From: Achromobacter anxifer
Lineage (GTDB): Bacteria > Pseudomonadota > Gammaproteobacteria > Burkholderiales > Burkholderiaceae_B
Assembly (NCBI RefSeq): GCF_903652925.1
Contig: NZ_CAHLAR010000012.1
Coordinates: 142,727 to 206,726, forward strand
Length of the DNA: 64,000 nucleotides
Reading direction: 5' to 3'
Position numbers and translations under genes: made by a program. A model generated the notes under the pieces. The model did not search any database, was not told the DNA's origin, and saw only the letters and a program-made list of their open reading frames with translations. Below are positions 34,927-43,963 of this stretch, in pieces (position 1 is the stretch's first letter; every line of letters starts with the position of its first letter).

Positions 34927-34954
34927 TTGCTTGTAAGGTTGCCCGTGATACAGT
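34927..34954 (+). promoter_or_regulatory. candidate sigma-70 promoter of the Bcr/CflA exporter
   Basis: TTGCTT at 34927-34932, a 16-base spacer and TACAGT at 34949-34954, 70 bases before the exporter ATG. Partial match to consensus, from reading only. Confidence 0.35.
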
Positions 34955-35023
34955 CGTTTACTTGGCCCAAACCGTGCAACAAACCGCATCCGGGCCCTGT
35001 CCCTGCGCTTAACCGCGATCCAC

Positions 35024-36223
35024 ATGCCCCCAGCAAATTCCTTTCGCAGCGGCCTGCCCGGCTGGCTGATACTCATGGGCGCGCTGACGGCCATCGGCCC
35101 GTTCGCCATCGATATGTACCTGCCCGCGTTCCCCACGATCGCGGCAAACCTGGGCGTGCCGCGTGGCGATGTCGAACGCACCCTGGCCGCCTACCTGATC
35201 GGCCTGGCGATGGCGCAGGTGTTCTACGGCCCGATGGCCGACCGCTACGGCCGCAAGCCGCCGCTGCTGGTGGGCCTGACCCTGTTCATGATCGCCTCCC
35301 TGGGCTGCGCGCTGTCGGGCTCGGTCGAGGCGTTGACCGGCTGGCGCGTGGTGCAGGCCATGGGCGGCGCCGCCGGCATCGTGATCCCGCGCGCGGTCAT
35401 CCGCGATCACTATGAAACCCATGAGGCCGCGCGCGCCATGTCGCTGCTGATGCTGATCATGGGCCTGGCGCCGATCCTCGCGCCGCTGGCGGGCGGCCAA
35501 TTGCTGGCCATCACCTCGTGGCGCAGCCTGTTCTGGGTCATGCTGGCGGGCGGCGCGATGCTGATGGCAGCGGTCATCCTGATCATGAAGGAATCGCTGG
35601 CGCCAGAACGCGTGGTGCCGCTGCGCTGGGAAACCATACTGCGGAACTACCGCGACCTGTTCGCCCACCGCGGCTTCATGGCGCACAGCCTGGCCGGCGG
35701 CTTCGGCCAGGCCGGCATGTTCGCCTACATCATCGGCTCGCCGCGAGTCTTCATCGAACTCTACGGCGTGCCTCCCCAGTATTACGGCCTGCTGTTCGGC
35801 ACCAATGCTCTGTCGCTCATCGTCTGCTCGCAGATCAGCGCCCGCCTGCTGCGCACCTACACGCCGCGCCAGCTGCAGCGCCGCGCCCTGACCTCGCTGG
35901 CCTGCGCCAGCCTGGCGGCGGTGGCGCTGACCCTGGTCGGCTGGATGACCCTGCCCCTGCTGATGCTGTGCCTGATCAGCTACATGGGCAGCCAGGGTTT
36001 CGTGAACCCCAACTCGGCGGCGCTTGCGCTGTCGGACCAGGGCAAGCGGCTGGGCGCGGCCTCGGCGCTTTTGGGGACGCTTCAGTTGTCCTGCGGCGCG
36101 CTGGCCGGCTTCGCCGTCAGCGCCTGGCAGACCGATAGCGCCTTGCCCCTGACGACCACGCTGGCGACCTGCGCCTGCCTGTCCTGGATCTCGGGCCGTG
36201 TGGCGCAATCGCACGCCAGCTAG
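35024..36223 (+). CDS. Bcr/CflA family MFS multidrug exporter
   Basis: 399 residues, 12 predicted membrane helices. The Bcr/CflA signature is in the first helix pair (GPFAIDMYLPAFPTIAANL, then YLIGLAMAQVFYGPMADRYGRKPPLL, the MFS motif A), and helix 5 has the drug/proton antiporter-type PRAVIRDHYETHEAARAMS. It exports drugs or small molecules with proton antiport. No regulator is beside it. Confidence 0.94.
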   Translation: MPPANSFRSGLPGWLILMGALTAIGPFAIDMYLPAFPTIAANLGVPRGDVERTLAAYLIGLAMAQVFYGPMADRYGRKPPLLVGLTLFMIASLGCALSGSVEALTGWRVVQAMGGAAGIVIPRAVIRDHYETHEAARAMSLLMLIMGLAPILAPLAGGQLLAITSWRSLFWVMLAGGAMLMAAVILIMKESLAPERVVPLRWETILRNYRDLFAHRGFMAHSLAGGFGQAGMFAYIIGSPRVFIELYGVPPQYYGLLFGTNALSLIVCSQISARLLRTYTPRQLQRRALTSLACASLAAVALTLVGWMTLPLLMLCLISYMGSQGFVNPNSAALALSDQGKRLGAASALLGTLQLSCGALAGFAVSAWQTDSALPLTTTLATCACLSWISGRVAQSHAS

Positions 36224-36604
36224 CCTGGCTGCTTGATTTAATTACGCTTTTCATATTAGAATCTACGTCTTCGCATGAAGTTTCCCGTGTAGGACTACTA
36301 TGCTTTGTAGTCCGGCACTCTGACCCCAACCGCGCAACGTCTTGTGGCAACGTCTGGTGATTCCTTCGGAAATACCAGAAATTCTTCCAAGAATTCCGTG
36401 GGTGGCAGGCAGCGGGTATAAGCACTGGGGCGGACCAGACTGGGCTTGAAGAGCCATTCCGATCCCCCCTCATCCACTAAGACTGGGTGGCCGGCATAGG
36501 CAAGGTACAGCAGCAGCTGTACAGCCTCTACAGCCCGGCGGCTGAAACCCTGTCTACCCCCCCCAAGCGATGCGCGCAAAAGAACGACTTAAAGAGGTGC
36601 ATCC
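36224..36604. other. 381-base gap upstream of rpmB with hairpins
   Basis: Three small inverted repeats are visible: GGACTAC/GTAGTCC (36292-36298 and 36307-36313), AATTCTT/AAGAATT (36380-36395) and GTACAGC/GCTGTAC (about 36507-36524). A minus-strand frame 36298-36579 would give 93 residues, but it has only a TTG start and AT-rich third positions unlike its neighbours. The region probably contains the rpmB promoter and leader; no tRNA is seen. Confidence 0.45.
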
Positions 36605-36841
36605 ATGGCACGCGTATGCCAAGTGACCGGCAAAGGCCCGATGGTGGGCAACAATGTTTCGCACGCAAACAACAAGACCAAGCGTCGCTTCCTGCCCAAC
36701 CTGCAATCGCGCCGGTTCTGGGTTGAAAGCGAAAACCGCTGGGTCCGCCTGCGTGTTTCGGCCAGTGCCATCCGCACGATCGACAAGAACGGCATCGATG
36801 CCGTGCTCGCCGACATGCGTGCCCGCGGCGAACAGGTTTAA
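36605..36841 (+). CDS. rpmB: 50S ribosomal protein L28
   Basis: 78 residues, the standard length, with the diagnostic opening [41 protein letters not shown] lies upstream. It is followed 37 bases later by rpmG, the usual pair, and both end at one terminator. Confidence 0.98.
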   Translation: MARVCQVTGKGPMVGNNVSHANNKTKRRFLPNLQSRRFWVESENRWVRLRVSASAIRTIDKNGIDAVLADMRARGEQV

Positions 36842-36878
36842 TCGGCCTCCCCGCCAATCTACATACTAGGAGCACGAC

Positions 36879-37046
36879 ATGGCCAAAGGTATCCGCGAAA
36901 AGATCAAGCTCGAGTCGACTGCCGGCACGGGTCATTTCTACACGACCACCAAGAACAAGCGCAACATGCCCGAGAAGATGCTGATCAAGAAATTTGATCC
37001 GGTCGCTCGCAAGCACGTTGACTACAAGGAAACCAAGCTGAAGTAA
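36879..37046 (+). CDS. rpmG: 50S ribosomal protein L33
   Basis: 55 residues ([20 protein letters not shown], ending [11 protein letters not shown]) with TAGGAG before the ATG. The CxxC zinc ribbon found in some L33 proteins is absent, so this is the zinc-free form. It is co-transcribed with rpmB. Confidence 0.98.
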   Translation: MAKGIREKIKLESTAGTGHFYTTTKNKRNMPEKMLIKKFDPVARKHVDYKETKLK

Positions 37047-37070
37047 TTCAGCCGGTTTTCCCGCAAGACG

Positions 37071-37100
37071 AAAAGGCCCTGCATCGCAGGGCCTTTTTTC
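37071..37100 (+). terminator. rho-independent terminator of rpmB-rpmG
   Basis: Stem AAGGCCCTGC/GCAGGGCCTT with loop ATC and a run of six T, 25 bases after the rpmG stop. Confidence 0.92.
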
Positions 37101-37135
37101 ATTTCCGGGCTGGCGCGGCGCGGGGTCTGTGTCTA

Positions 37136-37149
37136 TTGCCCCGGGGCAA
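37136..37149. promoter_or_regulatory. 14-bp perfect palindrome upstream of the Liv-type operon
   Basis: TTGCCCCGGGGCAA is a perfect palindrome 79 bases before the ATG of the binding protein. It may be an operator; no protein is assigned. Confidence 0.35.
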
Positions 37150-37227
37150 AGGCCCATGTTCCAATTGGGCCGCCGTCATCCACCGCGCCCCTCAAGCGCC
37201 TGAACCCCACTCCACGCGATACCTGCC

Positions 37228-38451
37228 ATGTTCCGTCCCTGCCTTACCCTGTTGCGCCGCGCCGTGGCGCCGGCACTCCTGGCCCTGGCGCTGGCCCCGG
37301 CCGCCTCGGCCAAGGACAAGGAGCCGCCCATCCGCATCGGCGAGATCAACAGCTACAAGGCGATCCCCGCCTTCCTCGGCCCCTATAAAAAGGGCTGGCA
37401 GCTGGCCCTGGAACAGGTCAACGCCGAAGGCGGCGTGCTCGGCAGGAAGCTGGAAGTGATCTCGCGCGACGACAACGGCAACCCCGGCGACTCGGTGCGC
37501 GCGGCCCAGGAGCTGCTGGCCCGCGAAAAGGTCGAGCTGCTGTTCGGCGGCTTTCTTTCCAACACCGGCCTGGCCCTGACCGACTTCGCCAAGCAGCAGC
37601 AGGTGTTCTTCCTGGCCGCCGAGCCGCTGACCGACAAGATCACCTGGCAGGACGGCAACCGCTATACCTACCGCCTGCGTCCATCCACCTGGATGCACGT
37701 GGCGGCCCTGGCTCCCAAGGCGCTGGCCTTGCGCAAGAAGCGCTGGGCCATCGTCTACCCCAACTATGAATACGGCCAGTCCGCCGTGGCCACCTTCAAG
37801 GCCATGATGACCTCGTTCCAGTCCGACGTGGAATTCGTCGCCGAACAGGCCGTGCCGCTGGGCAAGGTGGACGCGGGCGCCGTGGTGCAGGCGCTGGCGG
37901 ACGCCAAGCCCGACGCGATCTTCAACGTGCTGTTCGCGGCCGACCTGACCCGCTTCGTGCGCGAAGGCAATACCCGCGGCCTGTTCGAAAACCGCGCCGT
38001 GGTGTCGGTCCTGTCCGGCGAACCCGAATACCTGGAGCCCCTGGGTGCCGACACGCCCAGCGGCTGGATCGTCACCGGCTATCCCTGGTACGCCATCGAC
38101 ACCCCGGCCAACACCACCTTCGTCGAGGCCTACAAGAAGCGCTACAACGAAACGCCCAAGGTCGGCTCGGTCGTGGGCTACGCGTCCCTCATGTCCATCG
38201 CGCAAGGCCTGAAGGCCGCGGGCGAGGTCGACACCGAAAAGCTCGTCGACGCCTTTGCCGGCCTGAAGGTCGACACGCCCTACGGCCAGATCCAGTACCG
38301 CAAGATCGATCACCAGTCGACCATGGGCGTGTACGTCGGCGTGACCGCCGTGGAAGACGGCAAGGGCGTGATGAAGGACTTCGCCTATATCGACGGCGCC
38401 CGTTTGCAACCGCCTGACGAGCAAGTGCGCAAGATGCGTCCGGCGCACTGA
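37228..38451 (+). CDS. branched-chain amino acid-type ABC transporter substrate-binding protein
   Basis: 407 residues with a signal peptide (APALLALALAPAASA). Peripla_BP_6/LivJ-like fold: IRIGEINSYKAIPAFLGPYKKGWQLALEQVNAEGGVLGRKLEVISRDDNGNPGDSVRAAQELL is the family opening. It binds a solute in the periplasm, perhaps an amino acid, amide or aromatic acid. Its stop overlaps the permease ATG by one base (TGATG). Confidence 0.94.
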   Translation: MFRPCLTLLRRAVAPALLALALAPAASAKDKEPPIRIGEINSYKAIPAFLGPYKKGWQLALEQVNAEGGVLGRKLEVISRDDNGNPGDSVRAAQELLAREKVELLFGGFLSNTGLALTDFAKQQQVFFLAAEPLTDKITWQDGNRYTYRLRPSTWMHVAALAPKALALRKKRWAIVYPNYEYGQSAVATFKAMMTSFQSDVEFVAEQAVPLGKVDAGAVVQALADAKPDAIFNVLFAADLTRFVREGNTRGLFENRAVVSVLSGEPEYLEPLGADTPSGWIVTGYPWYAIDTPANTTFVEAYKKRYNETPKVGSVVGYASLMSIAQGLKAAGEVDTEKLVDAFAGLKVDTPYGQIQYRKIDHQSTMGVYVGVTAVEDGKGVMKDFAYIDGARLQPPDEQVRKMRPAH

Positions 38452-40340
38452 TGAGCCTTTCCGGGCTGCTGCTGCAGCTGCTCAATGGGCTGGCCGACGC
38501 CAGCGCGCTGTTCCTGGTCGCCGCCGGCCTGTCGCTGATCTTCGGCGTCACCCGCGTGGTCAACTTCGCGCATGGCTCGTTCTACATGCTGGGCATCTAC
38601 CTGGCCTGGACCTTCACCGGCTATTTCGGCGACGGCGCCGGCTACTGGGCCGGGCTGCTGCTGGCGGCGCTGGCCACGGGCCTCATTGGCGCGGCCGCCG
38701 AATGGCTGGTGCTCAGGCGCCTGTACCAGGCGCCCGAACTGTTCCAGCTGCTGGCCACCTTTGCGCTGGTGCTCATCATCGGCGACGCGGCGCTGGCCAT
38801 CTGGGGCCCCGAAGACCTGTTCGCGGCGCGCGCGCCCGGCCTGTCCGGCGCCGTGCAGATCCTGGGCCGCCGCTATCCCGAATACGACCTGCTGCTGATC
38901 GCGGCCGGCCCCGTGGTGCTGGGCCTGCTCTGGCTGCTGCTGATGCGCACGCGCTGGGGCCGGCTGCTGCGGGCCGCGGCCGAGAACCGCCAGATGCTGG
39001 CCGCGCTGGGCGTGAACCAGGCCTGGCTGTTCACGTCCGCCTTCACCCTGGGCGCCTTCCTGGCCGGACTGGGCGGCGCGCTGGCAGCGCCCCGCGTGCC
39101 GGCCACGCTTGGACTGGACCTGGAGATCATCGCCAGCGCCTTCGTCGTGGTCGTCGTGGGCGGCCTGGGCTCGATCCCCGGCGCCTTCCTGGCCGCCTTG
39201 CTGATTTGTTCCGTCAAGGCGCTGTTCGTGTTCCTGGGCCAGGTGCAGATCGGCCCGTGGATCTTCAATCTTTCCAAGCTCACGCTGCTGGCCGAGTTCG
39301 CCGTGATGGCCGTGGTGCTGGTCGTGCGCCCCTGGGGACTGCTGGGCAAGCCGCCCGAGCCGGCCTCCCATGGCGCCGCCCCCGAACGCCCCATCGCCCC
39401 CGCGGGCCGCGGCCTGCGGCTGGCCTATGGCCTGCTGCTGGCGCTGCTGATCCTGGCGCCGGTGGCGGCCGCCCACAGCCCTTATCTGGGCATCCTGCTC
39501 ACCGAGATCCTGATCGCGGCGCTGTTCGCCGCCAGCCTGCATTTTCTGACCGGGCTGGCCGGCATGACCTCGTTCGGCCACGCCGCCTGGTTCGGCCTGG
39601 GCGCCTACGGCGCGGCGCTGCTGCTCAAGCTGGCGGCCGTGCCGATGGAAGCGGCGCTGCTGCTGGGGCCGTTCGCCGCCGCGCTCGGCGCCCTGCTGTT
39701 CGGCTGGTTCTGCGTGCGCCTGTCGGGCGTGTACCTGGCCATGCTGACCCTGGCGGTGGCGCAGATCCTGTGGGCGCTGGCCTATCAGTGGGACGACGTG
39801 ACCGGCGGCAGCAACGGCCTGATCGGGCTGTGGCCGTCGGCCTGGCTGGCGCAGGGCCCCTGGTTCTATTACCTGACGCTCGCGCTGTGCGTGGCCGGCA
39901 TCGCCTGGCTGCGGCGGCTGGCGTTCTCGCCGCTGGGCTATGCGCTGCGCGGCGTGCGCGATTCGGCCTTGCGCGCCGAGGCGCTGGGCATGGACACGCG
40001 GCGCGTGCAATGGGCGGGCTTCGTGGCGGCCTCGTTTGCCGCGGGCATCGCGGGCTCGCTCTATGCGTTCTCGAAAGGCAGCATCGCGCCCGACACGCTG
40101 GCCGTGAGCCGCTCCGTGGACGGACTGGTCATGGTGCTGCTGGGCGGCCTGCAGACCCTGGCCGGCCCGCTCGTGGGCGCGGCGTCCTACACCTGGCTGC
40201 AGGATGCCGCCGCGCGCAGCACCGAGTACTGGCACGCCGTGCTGGGGCTGGCCATCCTGGCCCTGGTCCTGGCGTTTCCCGAGGGTATCGCCGGCGCCGC
40301 CGCACGCCTCGCCGCCCGCTGGAACCGGAGGCGCGCATGA
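38451..40340 (+). CDS. fused LivH-LivM permease
   Basis: 629 residues that cover both Liv permeases in one chain: a LivH-like half (1-295; GVTRVVNFAHGSFYMLGIYLA, VVVVGGLGSIPGAFLAALLI) and a LivM-like half (320-629; LTGLAGMTSFGHAAWFGLGAYGAALL, GMDTRRVQWAGFVAASFAAGIAG). They are usually separate genes. The stop overlaps the ATG of the ATPase by 4 bases. Confidence 0.93.
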   Translation: MSLSGLLLQLLNGLADASALFLVAAGLSLIFGVTRVVNFAHGSFYMLGIYLAWTFTGYFGDGAGYWAGLLLAALATGLIGAAAEWLVLRRLYQAPELFQLLATFALVLIIGDAALAIWGPEDLFAARAPGLSGAVQILGRRYPEYDLLLIAAGPVVLGLLWLLLMRTRWGRLLRAAAENRQMLAALGVNQAWLFTSAFTLGAFLAGLGGALAAPRVPATLGLDLEIIASAFVVVVVGGLGSIPGAFLAALLICSVKALFVFLGQVQIGPWIFNLSKLTLLAEFAVMAVVLVVRPWGLLGKPPEPASHGAAPERPIAPAGRGLRLAYGLLLALLILAPVAAAHSPYLGILLTEILIAALFAASLHFLTGLAGMTSFGHAAWFGLGAYGAALLLKLAAVPMEAALLLGPFAAALGALLFGWFCVRLSGVYLAMLTLAVAQILWALAYQWDDVTGGSNGLIGLWPSAWLAQGPWFYYLTLALCVAGIAWLRRLAFSPLGYALRGVRDSALRAEALGMDTRRVQWAGFVAASFAAGIAGSLYAFSKGSIAPDTLAVSRSVDGLVMVLLGGLQTLAGPLVGAASYTWLQDAAARSTEYWHAVLGLAILALVLAFPEGIAGAAARLAARWNRRRA

Positions 40341-41101
40341 ACGCCGCGCCCTTGCTGCAGGTCCGCGAACTGCGCAAATCGTTCGGCGGCATCGAGGCGC
40401 TGGCCGGCGTGTCCTTTACGCTGGAAGCGGGCCGGATGCTGGCTCTGATCGGCCCCAACGGCGCGGGCAAATCCACCTGCTTCAACGCGCTGGGCGGCCA
40501 GTTGCGGCCAGATTCCGGTTCCGTGCTGCTGGACGGCCGCGAACTGGTGGGCCTGTCGGCTGGCAGGATCTGCCGACTGGGCGTGGGCCGCACCTTCCAG
40601 ACCGCGGCCACCTTCCGCTCCATGACGGTGCGGGAAAACGTGCAGACGGCGCTGCTGTCGCGCGACCGCCTGCTGCTGAATCCGTGGCGCCGGGCCACGC
40701 GCCACGCGGCCGGCGAAGCCATGTCCCTGCTGTCGCAGGTGCAGATGGAGGACAAGGCGGAAGAACACTGCGGCACGCTAGCCTATGGCGATGTCAAGCG
40801 GGTGGAGCTGGCAATGGCGCTGGCGCACCAGCCGCGGCTGCTGCTGATGGACGAGCCTACCGCCGGGATGGCCACCAACGAGCGCCACGCGCTGATGCGG
40901 CTGACCCGCAAGCTGGCGGACACGCAGCGCATCGCGGTCCTGTTCACCGAGCACAGCCTGGACGTGGTGTTCAAGCACGCCGACCGCATCGCCGTGCTGG
41001 TGCGCGGCAGCCTGCTGGCCGAAGGCGAGCCCGCCACCATCGCTGCCGACGAGCGGGTCCGCGCCGCCTATCTGGGCACGGAAGCGCCGCAGGCCGGTTG
41101 A
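40337..41101 (+). CDS. LivG-type ABC transporter ATP-binding protein
   Basis: 254 residues. Walker A GPNGAGKST at about 37, Q-loop region GVGRTFQTAATF, Walker B LLLMDEPTAGM; the signature is divergent (TLAYGDVKRVELAMALA instead of LSGGQ), as in LivG. No LivF gene follows: the next gene is convergent. The transporter therefore has one ATPase that probably works as a homodimer, or it borrows a LivF from elsewhere. Confidence 0.94.
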   Translation: MNAAPLLQVRELRKSFGGIEALAGVSFTLEAGRMLALIGPNGAGKSTCFNALGGQLRPDSGSVLLDGRELVGLSAGRICRLGVGRTFQTAATFRSMTVRENVQTALLSRDRLLLNPWRRATRHAAGEAMSLLSQVQMEDKAEEHCGTLAYGDVKRVELAMALAHQPRLLLMDEPTAGMATNERHALMRLTRKLADTQRIAVLFTEHSLDVVFKHADRIAVLVRGSLLAEGEPATIAADERVRAAYLGTEAPQAG

Positions 41102-41114
41102 AGCCGGCGCTGCC

Positions 41115-42887
41115 TCAGCCCGCTTTCTGGCCGTCCGGCTGGCATTCCCAGAAAATCTTCGCCTGACAGCCTGCGCAAATCCCGCGGTCGAGCCTGGCGT
41201 AGATCGAATGCAGGGCCGTCGCCTTGTCGGGAAAGATATGGTCCTGGCCCAGGCGCTCCAGGAAGCCCGTGCGGCGCCACATGTCCAGCACTTCCGGCCG
41301 GGGGCGGTGGAAATACAGATCGCCGCCCATGGCCCGCCGCGCCGCCAGCTCATCCTCCCAGACCTGGGCGCCCGCCATGTCGATGAAGTTCATGCTCTTG
41401 GCCATCACCAGCAGATAGCGCGGCGCGTCCGGCTCCGCGCGCAGCTCGTGCAGGCGCTGCGCCACGTGCGTGGCGGCGCCGAAATAGACCGAACCTTCCA
41501 TGCGCAGCAGCTTCAGCTGCGGGCACTCCGGCAAGGCGTCCTGCGCATGCTGCAACACCACGAAGCGGCGTTCCGGCCCGCGCGCATCAAAGCCCATGCT
41601 GCGCATCGCCGGACGCGAGGTGCGGTGCAGATAGACCATCAGCGACAGCACCGTGCCCAGCAGAATCGCCACCTCCATGCGGATGGTGATGGTGGCGGCC
41701 AGGGTCGCGGCGGCGATGATGGCTTCGCCGCGCTGCGTGCGGATCAGTTGCCGCCAGCGCGGAATGTCGAACAGCGTCCACGCCACCAGCAGCAGCAGGC
41801 CGGAGATCGCGGCATGGGGAATCATGGCCAGCAAGGGCGCCGACAGGGCCACCAGGGCCACCAGCAGCAGGGCCGAAAACACCGACGCCAGCGGTGTCTT
41901 GGCCCCTGCCTCGAAGTTGGGGATGGACCGGTTGAGCGAACCGCAGGACAGATAGCACGAGAAGAAGCCGCCCACGATGTTGGACAGCCCCTGCCCCACG
42001 AATTCGCGGTTGGCGTCGATGCGCTGGCCCGAGCGCGTGGCCACGGCCTTGGCGATGGAGATGGATTGCGCCAGGGCCACGATGGTCAGCGCGAAGGCCA
42101 CGCTCAGCAGCTCGGGCAGCGCGCGCCAGTCGACGCTGGGAATGTGGAACGGCGGCCAGGGCTGGGCCAGCGAGCCCAGCACGGACACGGGCGTCCCGCC
42201 GGTCAGTGCGTTGAACGCGGCGGCGGCCAGCGCCCCCGCCGCCAGTCCCGCCAGCATGTAAGGTTTGCGCTTGTCCAGCTTGCGCACCAGCAAGGCCACG
42301 CCCAGGGTCGTCAACGTCACCAGCAAGGAGCCCCAATGCACCAGGTCTAGGTGCGCGCCCAGGCTGGCCAGCAGGGCGCCCGCGCCATGCGCGTCAGGCG
42401 CCGGCATGCCCAGGGCGTCCTTCAACGCGTGCACGGCGATCAGCAGGGCCGCGCCGCTGGTGAAGCCGAACAGCGCCGACGGCGAAATGAAATGCGCCAG
42501 CGATCCCAGCCGGAGCGTGCCCACCAGCCACTGCATCAGGCCCACCAGCACCGTCACGGCCAAGGCCAGCTGGATGTAGTTTTCGCTACCGGCCACCGCC
42601 AGCGGCGTCAGCACGGCATATAGGGCCAGCGAGTTGGCGTTGGTGGGGCCGGACATGACATGCCGGCTGGAGCCGAACAGCGCCGCGACAATACAGGGGA
42701 CGATCGCGGAATACAGGCCATATTCAGGCGGCAGGCCCGCCAGCAAGGCGAACGCGACACCCTGCGGCAATACCAGCAGCGCACCCAGCAGGCCCGCCGT
42801 CGCATCCGCGCGCAAGGTCCGCCCATTGACTTCGTCCACCCACGAACCGAACAACCGGCGCGCGACGCTCATCCCCCCCTGCATCAT
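41115..42887 (-). CDS. SulP family anion transporter with STAS domain
   Basis: About 590 residues from ATG 42887 (ATG 42872 possible). Ten or more membrane helices; the SulP signature is seen in AGLLGALLVLPQGVAFALLAGLPPEYGLYSAIVPCIVAALFGSSRHVMSGPTNANSL. The cytosolic STAS domain spans about 460-560 (LLRMEGSVYFGAATHVAQRL, VMAKSMNFIDMAGAQVWEDEL). After it the chain ends in a Cys-rich tail (GICAGCQAKIFWEC). SulP proteins move sulfate, bicarbonate or dicarboxylates. The gene converges on the Liv operon. Confidence 0.93.
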   Translation of the reverse strand: MMQGGMSVARRLFGSWVDEVNGRTLRADATAGLLGALLVLPQGVAFALLAGLPPEYGLYSAIVPCIVAALFGSSRHVMSGPTNANSLALYAVLTPLAVAGSENYIQLALAVTVLVGLMQWLVGTLRLGSLAHFISPSALFGFTSGAALLIAVHALKDALGMPAPDAHGAGALLASLGAHLDLVHWGSLLVTLTTLGVALLVRKLDKRKPYMLAGLAAGALAAAAFNALTGGTPVSVLGSLAQPWPPFHIPSVDWRALPELLSVAFALTIVALAQSISIAKAVATRSGQRIDANREFVGQGLSNIVGGFFSCYLSCGSLNRSIPNFEAGAKTPLASVFSALLLVALVALSAPLLAMIPHAAISGLLLLVAWTLFDIPRWRQLIRTQRGEAIIAAATLAATITIRMEVAILLGTVLSLMVYLHRTSRPAMRSMGFDARGPERRFVVLQHAQDALPECPQLKLLRMEGSVYFGAATHVAQRLHELRAEPDAPRYLLVMAKSMNFIDMAGAQVWEDELAARRAMGGDLYFHRPRPEVLDMWRRTGFLERLGQDHIFPDKATALHSIYARLDRGICAGCQAKIFWECQPDGQKAG

Positions 42888-42987
42888 TCTTTCTTGTCCC
42901 TCGGCATCTGCTTTTCGAATCGGCCCGCGCCATGGCGGCGGGTCGTCTAGCGTAATCGCTAGCCCCCGCCGGCGCAACGCGTTGCGC

Positions 42988-43860
42988 TTACTTCAGATAG
43001 CGGCGCTCCAGCTCGCGCATGTGGGCGTCGCCCTGCAGCGCAATGATCTCCTTGACCGTCGGCAGGCCGGCGTCCACCTCATGGATGCCGCCGTCGCGGC
43101 GGATGCGGGTGAACACGTCCCGCATCGCGCCCACCGCGGCGCGGATGGCGTGGTTGCCGTAGATCACCAGACCCACCTTGCCGAGCGCCTGGATGTCGGC
43201 TTCGCGCAATTGCGGATAGGCGGTGGGCACCAGCACCAGCGGCACACGGCCCGGCCACGCCGCGACGAACGACAGGATCTCGTCCGGCGAGCTCTGCTTG
43301 GAATGGATCAGGATGGCGTCGGCGCCGGCCGCCTCATAGGCCAGGGCGCGGGTCAGCGCCTCCTGCTCGCCGGCGCCCGCGATCAACGCCTCGGTCCGGG
43401 CGATCACGCAGAAATCGGTGTCGCGGCGCGCGCCGCAAGCCGCCTCGATCTTGCCCTGGAACTCCTCGATCCGCACCAGTTCCTGGCGGCCGGCGGCGCG
43501 CAGGCTGGTGTCCTTGGGAAAGGTCTTGTCCTCCATCACCACCGCCGACGCGCCGGCGGCCTCGTACTGCGGCACCATGTAGGAAACGTTGATCGCGTTG
43601 CCGAACCCCGTGTCGATGTCGGCAATGACGGGCGCGTCCACCGTGGCCGCGATCGCGCGCATCATTTCCAGGTGCTGCGAAGGCGAGAGGATGTTGGCGT
43701 CGGGCACCGCATGGCTGGCCGACAGCTCAAAACCGCTGCCCCAGATGGCGTCGAACCCAGCTTCGGCCGCCAGCCTGGCGGACAAGGGGTTGTGCGCCGA
43801 CATGGCGTGCATCAGGCCGGGATCCTGCAATTTCTGGCGGAAACGCGTGTTTCGGTTCAT
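42988..43860 (-). CDS. phosphonopyruvate hydrolase (PEP mutase/isocitrate lyase superfamily)
   Basis: 290 residues, the length of the Variovorax phosphonopyruvate hydrolase as I recall it. It hydrolyses 3-phosphonopyruvate to pyruvate and phosphate. Superfamily residues are present: ADIDTGFGN (Mg site, about 80-88) and the gating loop EDKTFPKDTSL. In PEP mutase the loop has Asn (EDKLFPKTNSL type); here it is Thr118, the residue that marks the hydrolase. GSGFELSASHAVPDANILS at 41-59 is the substrate-side phrase shared with the hydrolase. ATG 43860 is used; a longer frame to 43920 has no support. No phosphonate transporter or transaminase gene is adjacent. Confidence 0.9.
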   Translation of the reverse strand: MNRNTRFRQKLQDPGLMHAMSAHNPLSARLAAEAGFDAIWGSGFELSASHAVPDANILSPSQHLEMMRAIAATVDAPVIADIDTGFGNAINVSYMVPQYEAAGASAVVMEDKTFPKDTSLRAAGRQELVRIEEFQGKIEAACGARRDTDFCVIARTEALIAGAGEQEALTRALAYEAAGADAILIHSKQSSPDEILSFVAAWPGRVPLVLVPTAYPQLREADIQALGKVGLVIYGNHAIRAAVGAMRDVFTRIRRDGGIHEVDAGLPTVKEIIALQGDAHMRELERRYLK

Positions 43861-43963
43861 GGCGGGAACGTGGCGGAAACCCGGCGCGCCGCGCGCCGGC
43901 TGCGGCCATCGTAGCGCCAATCCCGGCCATGCCGGAAACCGCGCCCGGCGTGCGGCCGGGGAC

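Noticed and set aside
36528-37157. Minus-strand frame of 209 codons across rpmB and rpmG
   Set aside because: It overlaps two ribosomal protein genes and a terminator.
38385-40235. Minus-strand frame of 616 codons opposite the fused Liv permease
   Set aside because: Gln/Gly/Arg-rich shadow of a membrane protein gene.
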